Shown here: positions 37,016-49,600 of the stretch, in pieces
Layout: every line of letters begins with the position of its first letter
How positions within the stretch are numbered: position 1 is the stretch's first letter
Origin: Halichondria panicea
Taxonomy: Eukaryota; Porifera; Demospongiae; Suberitida; Halichondriidae
Reading direction: 5' to 3'
DNA length: 64,000 nt
NCBI RefSeq assembly: GCF_963675165.1
Contig: NC_087387.1
Span: 3,213,501 to 3,277,500 of the forward strand
Position numbers and translations under genes: made by a program
Notes under the pieces: generated by a model
What the model was told of the DNA's origin: nothing
Database searches by the model: none
Seen by the model: the letters and a program-made list of their open reading frames with translations, nothing else

Positions 37016-40000
37016 ATGGCAGGACAGGGATTCAGTAGCGCTCTGAAACTGACAGATTTAAATGATTTCATTACTCCATCTCAAGTAAGTCAGTAAGTTT
37101 AATAGGATACTGTAGACAATGTACAATGTACCCCTCCTCAGGAGTGCATCATGCCTGTCAAGATAGATAAATCTTCTTCCAAGGTAGAACTGTTTAAGAT
37201 GGTATAGTTATAATTATAGTAACAGTTTTGAGACATGTTATTTAGGCTGGTGCCGCTGCAGTATCTATCGACAGTGACGGAACATATCTGGAACTCGATG
37301 AGGTGAAGTTACTCTGCTGTATACACGGAAGAGTTAGACTCGCAAGCCGTCACTGTTCGCGTCAATTGACTGGTCAAACTCTGTAGAGACTCGTGTAACG
37401 TTGCCACGATATTTGATATATGTGGCAACTAACTGCATGCGGTTACCACAAGATCGTTGATGGTGACGTATCACTAGAAAACTCTACGTATCACATGCAG
37501 TATACTGACGTCACGAAAACGGCAGCCACTTAGAATCTTATCTGATATACTGACTGTGCAACACGAGTCTCTACACGGAGTTTGACCAGTCTACTGCTCG
37601 CCTGCAACAGTGACGGCTTGCAAATCTACAAAAGAGTACATTGTAAGAAGATGTTTTTGTAAGAGGGTGCTGAGGTGGCCAAAGGCCACTGATAAATTGG
37701 GGGTCCGGGGGGGGGGGCTTGCCCCCAGCAAATTTTGGCATTCTACATTCCCGGATATTAAATTCTAAGCAAATTTCGTATAAGATTATCAGTACAGTAG
37801 AACCTTGATTATCCGGCCCTCCATTATCCGAAACCTCGATTATCCGGCTTGGCAGTTTTCTTTTTATCAGATTAAATAATTCTGAAAATGGGCGTGTCCC
37901 TCAAATGCGCATGCGCGTTGCAGCTGTTACCATGGATACATGCCTGCTTATCTTCTGCGCATGCACAGACAACCAGTGGCACTGCTGTTTATCAATAAAG
38001 TGGATGGATCAAGGCGTGGTTATCTATTCGATTATCCGGCATATTCACTTATCCGGCCTGCTTCTGGAACCAAGGTGTCCGGATAATCGAGGTTCTACTG
38101 TATCAAATTTTACACGAGTTTACCAGTACATCTATATAGATTGCAGTGTTAAACTACTACACTGTGTATGTCAATGTACACTGACTAGACTGCGAACGAA
38201 TGTTTTTCGAAGTGAATAAAAGGCCGAAACGTTTGGCAATGGCACTATAGTTATTGGGGTCTAGTCAATTACACTTGACCTAGCTGGATTTAAGACCCTC
38301 TTTAGCCTCTTAGCCTAGCTACTCATGGCAACTTACCATTGATGTCCGTGATGCCATTATGCATTTAAATAGTGCATGCATGGCCTCTGACTTTTGAGTC
38401 CGAGTCTTGACCTATGTACTGTGTACGTAACTATAGCTACATAGCTAACTAGCTAGCTAGCCCCTGGCCCTGTGGTATCAAGTTAGCTGTTCTGAACTTC
38501 ATGGAATAACTAGGAACTAGGTAAGGTAGCTTGAGATAAGGGGGTGCTCGAGCACCCGTGCTACTAGGTAAGGTAGCTTGAGATAAGGGGGTGCTCGAGC
38601 ACCCGTGCTTACTACGCCCCTGATACATGCATGTATATGATTATGTATAATTATGTAGATACATATACATGTAGTGCTCAATTTTATCATTCATTCAGAA
38701 AGGACAAAAGCATTACCTAAAGAAGGCCACGATAACGCTAAGTGATTGTTTGGCATGCAGTGGATGTGTAACATCTGCAGAGACTGTCTTACTACAGCAG
38801 CAGAGTCAAGCAGAGCTCCTTCGAGTCATACAGGACAACGAACATTTTAAGGAGGTGTGTGATAATAATTATAAAAATAACTATTTGTATAAATTCCCAC
38901 TTGGGTTCTGTATCATAGCCAATAGTTCAGCTGTAGTTATTCTCCACTACTTCAATGAAGCTACAGTATACTCCCAGCCCTCTTTTTTATGCCTCGGTGC
39001 GCATGCACAAGCGAGGTATACGATAGTGTGTGTGTGTGTGTGTGGACTGCTACAGCTGCTCAAGGATCAATGAAGTGCAAGTTAGAGTTTCTATAAGCTT
39101 CTAGTCATGTTTTCTTGGATTTTAATTCGTGGATTTGCAAAACAATTGCTTGGTTCTCGAGTTATGCTTACTTAGAATGCCAGGAGATGACGAGAGAGTA
39201 TAAGAAAGTCTATATAATTATATTGGAAAGATTGAGGTTGGTACATGCCAAACAATAATATCGTTTTTGTGGTCTTGGCCTTTTTTAAGTAAAACAAGTA
39301 AGAGTTTGTATAGGCTTCTAGCAACATTTTCTTGGTCCAACACTTGGGATTTAATGTGGATTTAATGTGGATTTGCAAAATAATGCATTGTTCTCGAGTT
39401 ATGCCTAGTTTAATTGTTACTTCTTTTCAGAAGAGTGCGTAGCAAAACTTGTCCATGGAGTGTTGCTACTCTGCTCTCTGCACTAGAATGCTAGCTGTTG
39501 GTAGCTGCAAGAGTGATAAGAGAGCTGCAAGGCTCGATCTACACTGATGCAGCAACCAGACTTGTACTACTTTTGGCATCCTTTTTAGCAACAATCATGA
39601 TCGATTATTACTTTCTGAGTTTCCCTGTGAGATGAAAAAATGTTATCATGTGTGTAGCAATTAATACTTATTAGCTAGTAGTTTTTGTTATACATGTAGC
39701 TTGAACACATCCACCGAGGCATCAGTACCCGCAATGTGTGTAGGATTGCTAATTAATCCACAAAAATTAAGCCCCTGGCCCCTGCTTCGAAAATTTCCTG
39801 CTATAATACGTGATGCTGAGTTTACACAACTGCCCACCATGCGGTTCCAGCTATGCGGTTCCAGCTATACGGTACAATTGTCATGCAGTCAACGGTTCCG
39901 TTGACTGCAAGTTCATCAGAAGAGTGATATAATGCAGTGCATGTAGTGATGTATGACTGAGCTGTCTAGCAGAGCAACTCAGCAGCAATAAAACTAAACC

Positions 40001-43000
40001 AGAATGGAGGCATGCTGAAACATTTGAGAACAGAGTTTTAGTAGTACATGAGATATACATTGTGGACTAGGCTAGGTCCTATAGTCTAGGATCACAGCAA
40101 AGAAGCCTGAGAAGTATGGCTCCTGGAGTAGGATCCCAAAGTCAGCTAGCTAACAGAGCAACAAACCAGTCACAATTCTAGCTTTCTATTGTAGTAACCC
40201 TCCTTTTCCATTGTTCCTGAGCTGTAAATATGTAAGTTACTTCGAATAAAGGCCGCGTGTAGTTGTTAGATAGATAGCTGCCAACGTGCAAGTTCAAGCT
40301 TCTTAGCTCGCTTTTATACGACAACGAAGCTTTAACATCGAAATCTGCCACTTTTAAAACTAAGAACTTGTGTGGAGGGTATCCATGCTGTAAACGCAGT
40401 GCTATGGCATCTAGGTGAGTAGACTCACATAATATTATTACAAACAGTCCAGACGACTACTATACCCGCTTGGCACGGCCTCGGGTAATGAGACAATAAT
40501 AACTTCAAATACAAATATGATGAACTGAATCAGTATACACGTAGCTATGGTCCTTGGGAACATAATTATTAACTGGAAAATGCAAGTGGACTGTCGTCAC
40601 ATGATAGTGAGTGAGACCGAATGGTGCATAAAGTAATGATCAACCATCGCAAAGTTCGCAAATGTTTGATGCTCGCAAAACATTCTAGTAATATGGTATA
40701 ACTCATAACAGCATTATTTTGCAAATTCTCACATTTCAATCCAAGAAAACGTGTCTAGATGTCTATAGAAGCTCTTATTATAATTGCACTTCATTGATCC
40801 ATAGATTGAAAAGGAAGGCGATTGGAAACGAAAATTTGTGTGTGAAACACTCCGCGTTATAGGGTGTGGCTAAAACTACAGGGGATTATTTTTATAGTCA
40901 GTATGCTCATTACCACCTGTCTTGACTACTCAATAAAATACTACAATGTACTGTACATACATGTAGAAGCAGTGAAATTGATTGATTTTTCTAAAAAGTT
41001 TGAGTGTGATGAAATAAATACATTGTAGAGATGGTCATGTGACTTTTAATGTAACAAACACAACGCTAATCGGATACTTCAGTACTGTAGCAACGGTTAA
41101 ATACTTTGCACCTCTTCTGCCTTGTGCTCTGATACTATGGAATATCAATCGATCTGTATACTCACAATCAGAGTATAGCTGGCATGTATCTACTCTTGGG
41201 GATGCAAAATCCAATGCTACTCAGGCACAAATCCAATGCATGCATCCTTGTCCTCGGGGCTTCGTAGGTTTACTGCCATACGTGTAAATTCTGATGTAAT
41301 GGACAATAACTATAACAAAATTAATTACATCAACGTTGTATTGCTATAGAATTCGGATAATTCATACAGATTGGTGACATTGACAAGGTGAAGGTGGTTG
41401 TGCTGTCATTATCGCCGCAGTCCAGAGCATCACTTGCTGTTGACCATAAACTAACTGATGTGCAGCAGGTATTTGAAGCTGTGAGAAGGTTGTTAGTTCA
41501 GGCATCATTAGCTATGAAGGACCGATACGTAATAATTATATACATGTATCATACATATAACTGAGATGCACAATTAAGCACTTCTATCAACACACAGGCT
41601 GGAGGGAAGTTGGTCACATTTTTCAAAAAGTTGGGTGTTCAATATGTGTTTGATACAACATTTTCAAGAGACTTCAGCCTGCTAGAGAGGTAAGTACATG
41701 TATCCATTATAATAATTATAATAAGAGGCATGTATTATGTGTGTAAGCAATTGTGTTCAGCGCACGTGAGTTTGTGAGGAGGTACAAATCTTCAAGTGAC
41801 AAGTCTTTGCCAATGTTAACTTCTGCTTGTCCAGGTATTTAGTAGGTGTATCCTAAGGTATGTATAGACCATCATTATTGTTTACAGGGTGGGTCTGCTA
41901 TGCTGAAAAAGTTCATGGAAGCTTTGTTTTACCGTACATCAGCACGGCAAAATCTCCTCAGCAAGTAATGGGATCATTAGTGAAGGATTATTTCGCAAAG
42001 CTGTTGATGAAGAGGTAACTGTAATGATCAATGAGCTCACTGCATGGTAATTCATTGATCCACAGACCTGATCAATTATTCCATGTTGCTGTAATGCCCT
42101 GTTTTGATAAGAAGTTAGAAGCTTCACGGAGTGATTTCTACGATGATGTTAGTCATTCTAAAGATGTTGATTGTGTCCTAACAACCGGTATGTTGTATAT
42201 TAATTTGTTTAGGCCATGCACCTATAACTGGTGTTTGATCGTCGCAGGTGAAGTTAACGCATTGATTAAAGAACAGGAAGTAGTTTTAAGCAATCTTGAT
42301 GTACAACAATTCGACAAGCCGTAAGCTGAGCCTATAAAATGACGTGACTATAATATGTTTCTGTACGCCAGGTTTTCAGGGTCAGGTGTTGACGATATAT
42401 ACGTGCATGCTGGAGGAGGTGCGGTACGTCCCCAATTAAATCTTGTATTGATTTTGTGACAGTGTACATGAATTGTATTTGGATACATGTAGGGTGGATA
42501 TCTGGAAGCAGTTCTGAATTATTCTGCCAACAAAGTAATTACCACCCACACATGTTTTTGCTAATCGACATGTACACTTACCTGCCTTGCTGTGAGGTTT
42601 CATAATTTCCATTGTACTTAGAACTACTTGTTCTAATTATACGAAAGTATACATTGTGTTCATATAATTATTTTTCAACAGCTATTTGGACTTGAACTGA
42701 AAGATATTTCATACAAAAATCTTCGTAACAAAGATATGAGAGAAGTTGTTGTGAAAGTAAGTGTGAATCACTGTGCTAGCTGTTAGTCATTGTCTGTTGT
42801 GCTTTTTTAGATCGATGAAAAGACAGAGCTAAAATTTGCTGCAGCCTATGGATTTAGAAACATTCAAAACCTTATGCAAAAACTGAGGCGGGGACGCTGT
42901 AATTACCATTTTGTTGAAGTAATGGCATGTCCAAGTGGTAAGGAGGACTGAATTGTATACCATGCAGCAGAAGTAGGGCGTTTTTCGAGGGTAGAGCTGT

Positions 43001-43583
43001 TACACAAAAATTAAAACTGGCATGCACCGGTATTTCAAGTGCGTGCAAAGCTCTTGTTGGGTGCATGCTAGCTAGCTGGCATTGAACTGCAAAAATGCTC
43101 CGTTGCACCATGTATATAATACTCTTTTATTATAGGTTGCCTAAATGGTGGTGGCCAAATACATGCATCTCTCAAAGCTGATGCTGCAAAAGTCATTCTC
43201 CCTCAAGTTGAACAAATCTATAATGGACTGAAGTAAGATTATACACCAGTTGCTTTAATTTCTCTATGTGCATCTCTACACGTATGTATCTTTTGTGTAG
43301 AGTGAAGTTACCGGAAGAGAATGAAGCCGTGCAAGTTTTGTATAGGTATACATGCACTCCGTCACAATCTCTGTCACATGTGACTCTATACTTAGAGTCC
43401 ATGGTAGCTAGGTGAAATTGTTGCACAGCACACACTTAATAACGATCATGACATTGTGGTTTCCACTGCTCTAGGGAATGGCTGCAGGGTGACAGTGTGG
43501 AGAGCTGTAGTATTGAAAAGCTGCTTCATACAACTTATCATCACATTGAAACACAAACTACATCGCTTGCAATTAAATGGTAG
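37016..43583 (+). CDS. CIAO3: CIAO3 (NARFL/IOP1), cytosolic Fe-S assembly factor
   Basis: Seventeen exons (37016-37084, 37142-37183, 37246-37302, 38699-38854, 41370-41468, 41598-41689, 41761-41834, 41888-42014, 42066-42187, 42248-42320, 42372-42423, 42493-42534, 42682-42756, 42811-42937, 43136-43232, 43301-43345, 43475-43583) join in frame to 485 residues. It is a [FeFe]-hydrogenase-like protein of the CIA machinery that links early scaffold and late targeting steps. The N-terminal cluster ligands are C25 and the CLACSGC set (C73, C76, C79); the second cluster ligands are in [15 protein letters not shown] and [37 protein letters not shown] and [12 protein letters not shown] are family blocks. 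The C terminus ends in Trp (AIKW), as in the human protein. Introns 3 and 4 hold nearly all the transposons. Confidence 0.96.
37330..37625. mobile_element. Inverted-repeat element in CIAO3 intron 3
   Basis: GCAAGCCGTCACTGTTCGCG (about 37340) pairs with TGCAACAGTGACGGCTTGC (about 37602-37621), and GACTGGTCAAACTCTGTAGA (about 37367-37386) pairs with GGAGTTTGACCAGTC (about 37577-37591). Confidence 0.6.
37793..38102. mobile_element. Tigger/pogo-type MITE with TACAGTAGAACC ends
   Basis: Left TACAGTAGAACCTTGATTAT, right complement (ATAATCGAGGTTCTACTGTA), TA at both flanks. The interior repeats ATTATCCGG several times. A second copy is at 58756-58895. Confidence 0.75.
38517..38610 (+). repeat. Tandem duplication, 47-bp unit
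   Basis: CTAGGTAAGGTAGCTTGAGA...GCACCCGTGCT occurs twice in a row without change. The unit contains a GGGTGCTCGAGCACCC palindrome. Confidence 0.85.
38988..40490 (-). repeat. Inverted family G copy (38988-39738) and family F copy (39900-40490)
   Basis: Family G: TATGCCTCGGTGCGCATGCA at one end and CACCGAGGCATCAGTACCCG at the other, so this copy is nearly complete. Family F then follows in plus orientation to GGCCTCGGGTAATG. Both lie in CIAO3 intron 4. A 3' end of MITE family A follows at 40638-40698. Confidence 0.55.
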
Positions 43584-43647
43584 ACAGTAGTAGACATTTT
43601 TTATTTAATGTGAGAATCTGATCGTTGCAATGAACAAGGTTTAGAGT

Positions 43648-46600
43648 TTATGTGTCTGAAGTACTTTCAGAACATTTCCAAAGGCCGTATGATTTTCCAA
43701 CTGTGTTAAGCCACAGTCTAATGGTTCCATCCTCAGACCCAGAGCAATAAACCTGACCATCAGGACTGTATCGAACACAGTGTACTGGTCCAAAGTGCCC
43801 TTTATACGATTCTGAAGAAAGAGAGCATTTGTAACAGCTGTTATTTTGATACCAAAACCTGGTTTCAGTATCACACTGCCCACAAATAAATTATACATGC
43901 ATGTACTCAAGTGAGTCCTTCACTTAATTTGAAACAAAAGCGTAGTATGCCTGGAAAGATATACAATTATCTCAGGTAGGTTAAGGCCGTTTTTTATTGA
44001 AATTGAAGAAAAGTGTACTATAACCCTTTCCTTGCCATTCGTGAAATCTGGAACAGGAGCGTCTTTAGGTCGATCAATTAGTGTGGATCCGGCCTCACCA
44101 CGCCTCCAAGTCATTCTATTAGTCTAGATCCGGCTAGCAATTCTAGCTGGGACTCCCAGTTCTAGCTCCTTTTGTTTAGCGTGTCAGAGACTGGGAGAAG
44201 ATGATTGGCACTCCCTGGCTCCTTTGGATGTACAGCTGTCCAGATCCCTAGAACATACCCTCCATTCTGACGAGTTATCAGTGCATAGGGTGCTTACTAG
44301 ATTCTTGCCAGCCAGTACAGTTCAAGCTACACACAGCACCGCTCAACTATTCTCTACCCCATTATCTAGCTAAATCTGGTCCAACTAGACAGCAGACACA
44401 GCTAGTTAATTCAGTAAAGCCAGGGGTAGCCCTACTTCTACGGTTGTTCAGTACCCACGGTAACAATTCCTCTGGGCTGGGCTAACTAGTTGAGCCACGC
44501 CTCCCAATTCTCAAGGCTAGGTACATGTCTCTGTCTAGCTGCTTCTTCAGCTTCTTGCTCAGTTTTGTGGCTTAGAGAAAGGCCAGCTACTCAGGGGGAA
44601 GAGTCCAGATGAAAGTCTGGCAGCCAGGTGACGTCCAAACGGTCAGTTATTCTTTCCACCAACTTTTTAATCTAGTCTAGTCCTGCTTGCACTGCTACTA
44701 CTACTGCTGCCTACTGCTGCTACTCTTCCTAGCTAGTCAAAGGTTTCTTTTTTTTTTTTTTTTTTTTTTATAACTACATATGCACAAAGAGACATCAAAG
44801 CTTACATCAAAGGACACAGATTTTTAGCCTACTTGACTGATAAGGCGGTTACCTAGACTACAGTTTGTTTGTCAGGGAGGAGCTCACATACAACTTCATC
44901 TAATTCATCATAACGATTCCTTACCCATTGTTGTAATTTCTACAACAGATTGCCAAGGAAAGAGATAAAGAACTACCATTTTTTGTAAAAAATGTTGTCA
45001 ATTACACATTATTTTTCACAAAATGTATTGTAAACAGGAATACCTTTTATCTGATAACATTATTACCATGGTTACTATCTTGATATGTGTGTTAACTGTG
45101 ACCAAATATGACTTACCTTAACAATTGTTTTGAAAATGCTGCCTCCAATACCAAGTTGTAGAAAGCAATATTGGTATCAAAAGAAAGCTTTTAGTGAGGT
45201 TTACTAAAAACAAAGTGGATATTTGGTGTGAGCTCATTTTAGCTCTGATTATAGCAACTTTATTGAAAAAATGCTCAAAAAACGTGAAAATTTATGATTT
45301 GTATGCTTATTGTACAAAATACGTGATAGCAGCCCTAAATATCCACTTGGTTTCTATTGCACTGTAGTAAGAGCTTTCTTTTGATACTAATATTGAACCA
45401 TGAAAATTATTATTGGAGACAGCGTTCTTTGGTTTAAGTAAATAGCAAGTTAATGTACACAAGGCAGTAACCATGGCAACGGTGTTATCATCCTGATCCA
45501 TTTTACGTATCTAATATGAATCCCGAATAAAAAGGTACACAATGAAACCATTACACAATGACAATGAATAGACAGCAATGCGCCCTCATTTATGGCCTGT
45601 ATTTGTGAAACGGCCTTAACCAACCTGAGATTGTACGCTATGCACATGTAAAGCTGCATGCACATGAAAGCTATTACCTAGCATACTCCCATCCTCGTAA
45701 GAGCACTTGTAAATTTTGAAATCTTCTCCACCAGTGACAAATGTTGACAGGTCAGGACTTACGGATGCAGAGTATGTTTCAGTAGGCATTGCGAAGGACT
45801 TGATCAAAGTCATCCTGGAATAATAATTTGATAATACACAACTAGCTATATCTAGTACACACTTATTATGTACTTACTCAGATGTGTCAACAAAGCTGAC
45901 CAGTTGGCCATTGGCAACAACCAGTAATTTTCTTTCGTGTGACAGCTCCAAACTAGTTGCAGGAGACTCAAGCACCAACGTTTTCACACAGGTCCCCACC
46001 CTAGTGTCCCATAAGCTGTAAAAACAAGGAGAATAAATGAATGCTGTTTGAGCAAAAGATCAAGAATGTTAGTTGATCATGAGACCTACACGTACAGCCA
46101 ATGAGAAGAGGCTGGACACGTGTCATCAATAACTAAACGAAATAAGTCTAGCGCCTTAGAACCATGCATGCAGCTATAAGCCATAACGCTCCGCTCGCAT
46201 AGCAATTAATGATGCTTAATAAAGCATTCACCCCATGCGTAGAGCTTCATCGCACACGAAAACTTTTTATTGTTAACGAATGATTGCAAATCTATAAAAG
46301 CAACGATTACACTATAAGAAAAGTTACCATAAATCCTCATCTTCAGCACATGAAATTATGAGATATTCACTGCTCCAAACAGAACATTTGATTGCAGATT
46401 TGTGTCCATTCAGCTCTATTTCAGGCTTGCCAGAGCAGTTATTCAAATCGAAGATACGAAGAGTCTTATCGTTACACCCAGTCAGTAATTTCGTGCCACT
46501 CTACAAACACTTTCAAGGGCATAGATTTCAAGTATTAATAACTATACCTCACAGAAGTCGACTGCTTTTACAATGTGTTTGTGGGTAAATGAAAACTGCT

Positions 46601-49600
46601 CTGTTCCACTTTGTGCATTCCATAATTTTCTGCAATGTTTATGAGCGAAAGTAGACATTATTTTAAAATGGTCATTGTATGTAATCCATGTGGTTACCAA
46701 TACTTACGCTGAGAAGTCAGCAGCCCCTGTAGCAGCTCTAGATGCATCCTTGTTTAAGCAGGCACCCCAAACAGCGCCTTTGTGCCCTTGAAATGTACCA
46801 ATCCAATCTCCCGTCTCCCCTTTTCTCAGCATTGGCTTTCCATCTGCAATGGAGACAGCTAGATCGCTAACAAGTGAAGTAACAATGTTTGCACGTTTTT
46901 CAAGTCTCATGAATATTACCTGCACAACTGTTATTTCCAGTGCATACAAAAATAATTTAGGACCTGAAACTTCGTGATTATGATCACAGTATATACGTAC
47001 GTACAGTAGACTCTCTCTATTCTGGCTCTCTGCAGTATATGGCCACCTCGGCCACTTGGTTTGGCATGGATTGACGTTTATTATGGCCGGATGACGTTTG
47101 GGTGTGGTTTGGGAGATAATTAAAATTGGGGATTACACTTCAGTAGAAATTCAGACATTATGAAGTATTGAGGTGGCCATACTGCAGAGAGCCAGAATAG
47201 GGAGAGTCACTGTACGTATAGACTTAGCCTCGATTCAAGGCCGCTTGAAAAAGGCGGCCTGGTATACCTTGTATGCGCATGCGTGTACATTACCCCAAAA
47301 AGGGGGTAATCCGTGTATTTGTGGATACTGTCAGTAAAATAAACCGTATACTATTTGTATTCTGATTTTACAGTCCGTTACATAGAAGTATTGTGCAAAG
47401 ATGACTGACTTCTTACGCCCTTTATTGTATCAAGCTAAGTCTCTACTTAACGACACCCTACACTGTAAGGCTACAGATGTTATAGGAAAGGCATGATGTG
47501 TTCCTGTCGGTCCCCTGATGAGGCTGTGGTAATATAGACCAGGCAAGTGTTCTGCTACTAAATATTGCGTTTATGTTCGACAAGAAGTCATTGCTGAAGA
47601 TAAAGAAGCTAATGATTACTCCTGAAAGCTTTTAATAAGCTTTAACTCGACACTCAGGAAGTTATTCACTCAAGATCTACTGATGTATTAAAGAGTCCAC
47701 CACTCTTCCTAGCTGGCAGCTCGAGCTGTCTGGGAGGCTTTCTTGAACTGTCTCTTTGGTAAACAGAGAGAAGAAGCAACACTGCTGCAGCATAATTATT
47801 CTACTTTGATTAGTGTCTCTGAAAGCTGCCATTGTGGTCACATTGTCATACGTATTATTCCCTTTTGTAACTTTGTCCGTTTTTTTACAATTTGTATGAT
47901 GAAATTGTAGTCAATTATTTCGCGCATGCGCATACACGGTATACCAGGCCGCCTTTTTCAAGCGGCCTGGAATCGAGGCTAGTATAGACTGTGATCATCA
48001 TCACAAAATTTTTGTGCTTTCCACAATTTTCGTTTTGTTGTTTGACCACAGCCATGCATGTATCCTAGGATATAATGAATGTACACCCTGGCATTTGTAC
48101 CCCTGAGAGTTTCCATGGATATTCCTTACCGTATAGCGGGTAATTTTCGTGGGGTAAAAATTCGTTATTTTTGTGGCCAAGCTAACCTCCACGAAATGTT
48201 GATGTAGGCGTGGCTTACCGTAACGTATGAATGCAATGCAGGAAACGAGACAGATAAACGAATTTTTTACCCTACTAGTTTGCAACTACTTGTGGTCGGC
48301 TGTGGAATGCACCAGCCGCATGAAACGTTTTCTGTTTAGTTATAGTTGGGCGGAGTCCAACCAACTGCGTGGGGTTGGGCACCACTCCAATGTCAGGTTT
48401 TGTTCCACTGCAGAAATGTTGCAGCCCAATCAGATTGCAGAGTTCAAGTGCTGAAGGCATGGCTCATTAATGAACGAGTAACTCTCAAAATGCAACAATA
48501 ATAGACAAGCCAGCTTGATCCAGGAACACACCACGTCAGTTAGAGCTAGTGGCAGGCAAAAGAGACTCCTGCAGAGCATTCTCTGAGCTTTGCGGTTACC
48601 GGCCGCCCACTTGGAATTAATGCTTAGCCACATCCTAAAGCTACATGTAAGTACCAGTGGAACAAAACCTGACATTGGAGTGGTGCCCAACCCCACGCAG
48701 TTGGTTGGATTCCGCCCAACTAGCTTAGTAATTATAAAGGACGGTTTTAGGTTACTGGGTGGAGGGTTAAAATTAAACTGTTTGGCTCTGGAGCAGAAAT
48801 GTTCATGAGTTCTAATATTAACGGTTCAATGCCAGGAAACCACACCCACCAATAGTTTGCATATAAAATACTGGTGCGTGGAAGTTTATCCAGTTTTGTG
48901 GCTCACAAAAATTTCCCGCTATACGCATACAAGCTGTCTTACCACAACTCATAATTATGGCGTTTATACCATAGATTGGGGATTAATTGGCAACATATAA
49001 GCTAAGCTATCAGTTAAACCAGAACTCCTGGTTCAACACCTTACTCTTTCTTATGTATACTTGATCTGATCTTGTTTGATTTTTTAGTAATCATTATTAT
49101 GCCTTGGTGCGCATGCGCAAAATGAAAAGGGAGCTGCAAGGCTCTGTTGATGCAGCCATTAATTTTAGATGGCATTGATCATTTTAACAACAATCATGGT
49201 CGTCATTACTCACTCTTTGAGTTTCCGTTTCCCTGTGTTTCTCCTGTATGCAGCAAAATAAAAGCTATTAAATACATGTAGTAGCTTTACGATGTAGCTT
49301 TGGCACCTCACCGAGGCATCAGCACCCACGTAGCTTTTATTCAGTAAGTTTTGCATAACGACTTCCCAAAAAATGGCTGAAGGGTGAATGTCAGCAAGAT
49401 GACAATGAGAGTTATGATTGATATGTCTTGTGTCAGTTGTCTGCTCTACCTGTCTATAAGCTAGCTAGTGGTGCGCATGTGCCAGTGAGGTATACGGTAG
49501 TGTGTTTGTGTGCATGTGTGTAGACTGCTACAGCTGTTCAAGGATCAATGAAGTGCAAGTAAGGCTTCTAGTCACGTTTTCTTGAATTTTAATTCGTGGA

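Noticed and set aside
41468-41597. Reading through the CIAO3 exon 5 donor ([11 protein letters not shown])
   Set aside because: The open extension looks coding, but splicing at 41468 restores the family length and joins TDVQQ to [11 protein letters not shown] as in CIAO3 orthologues.
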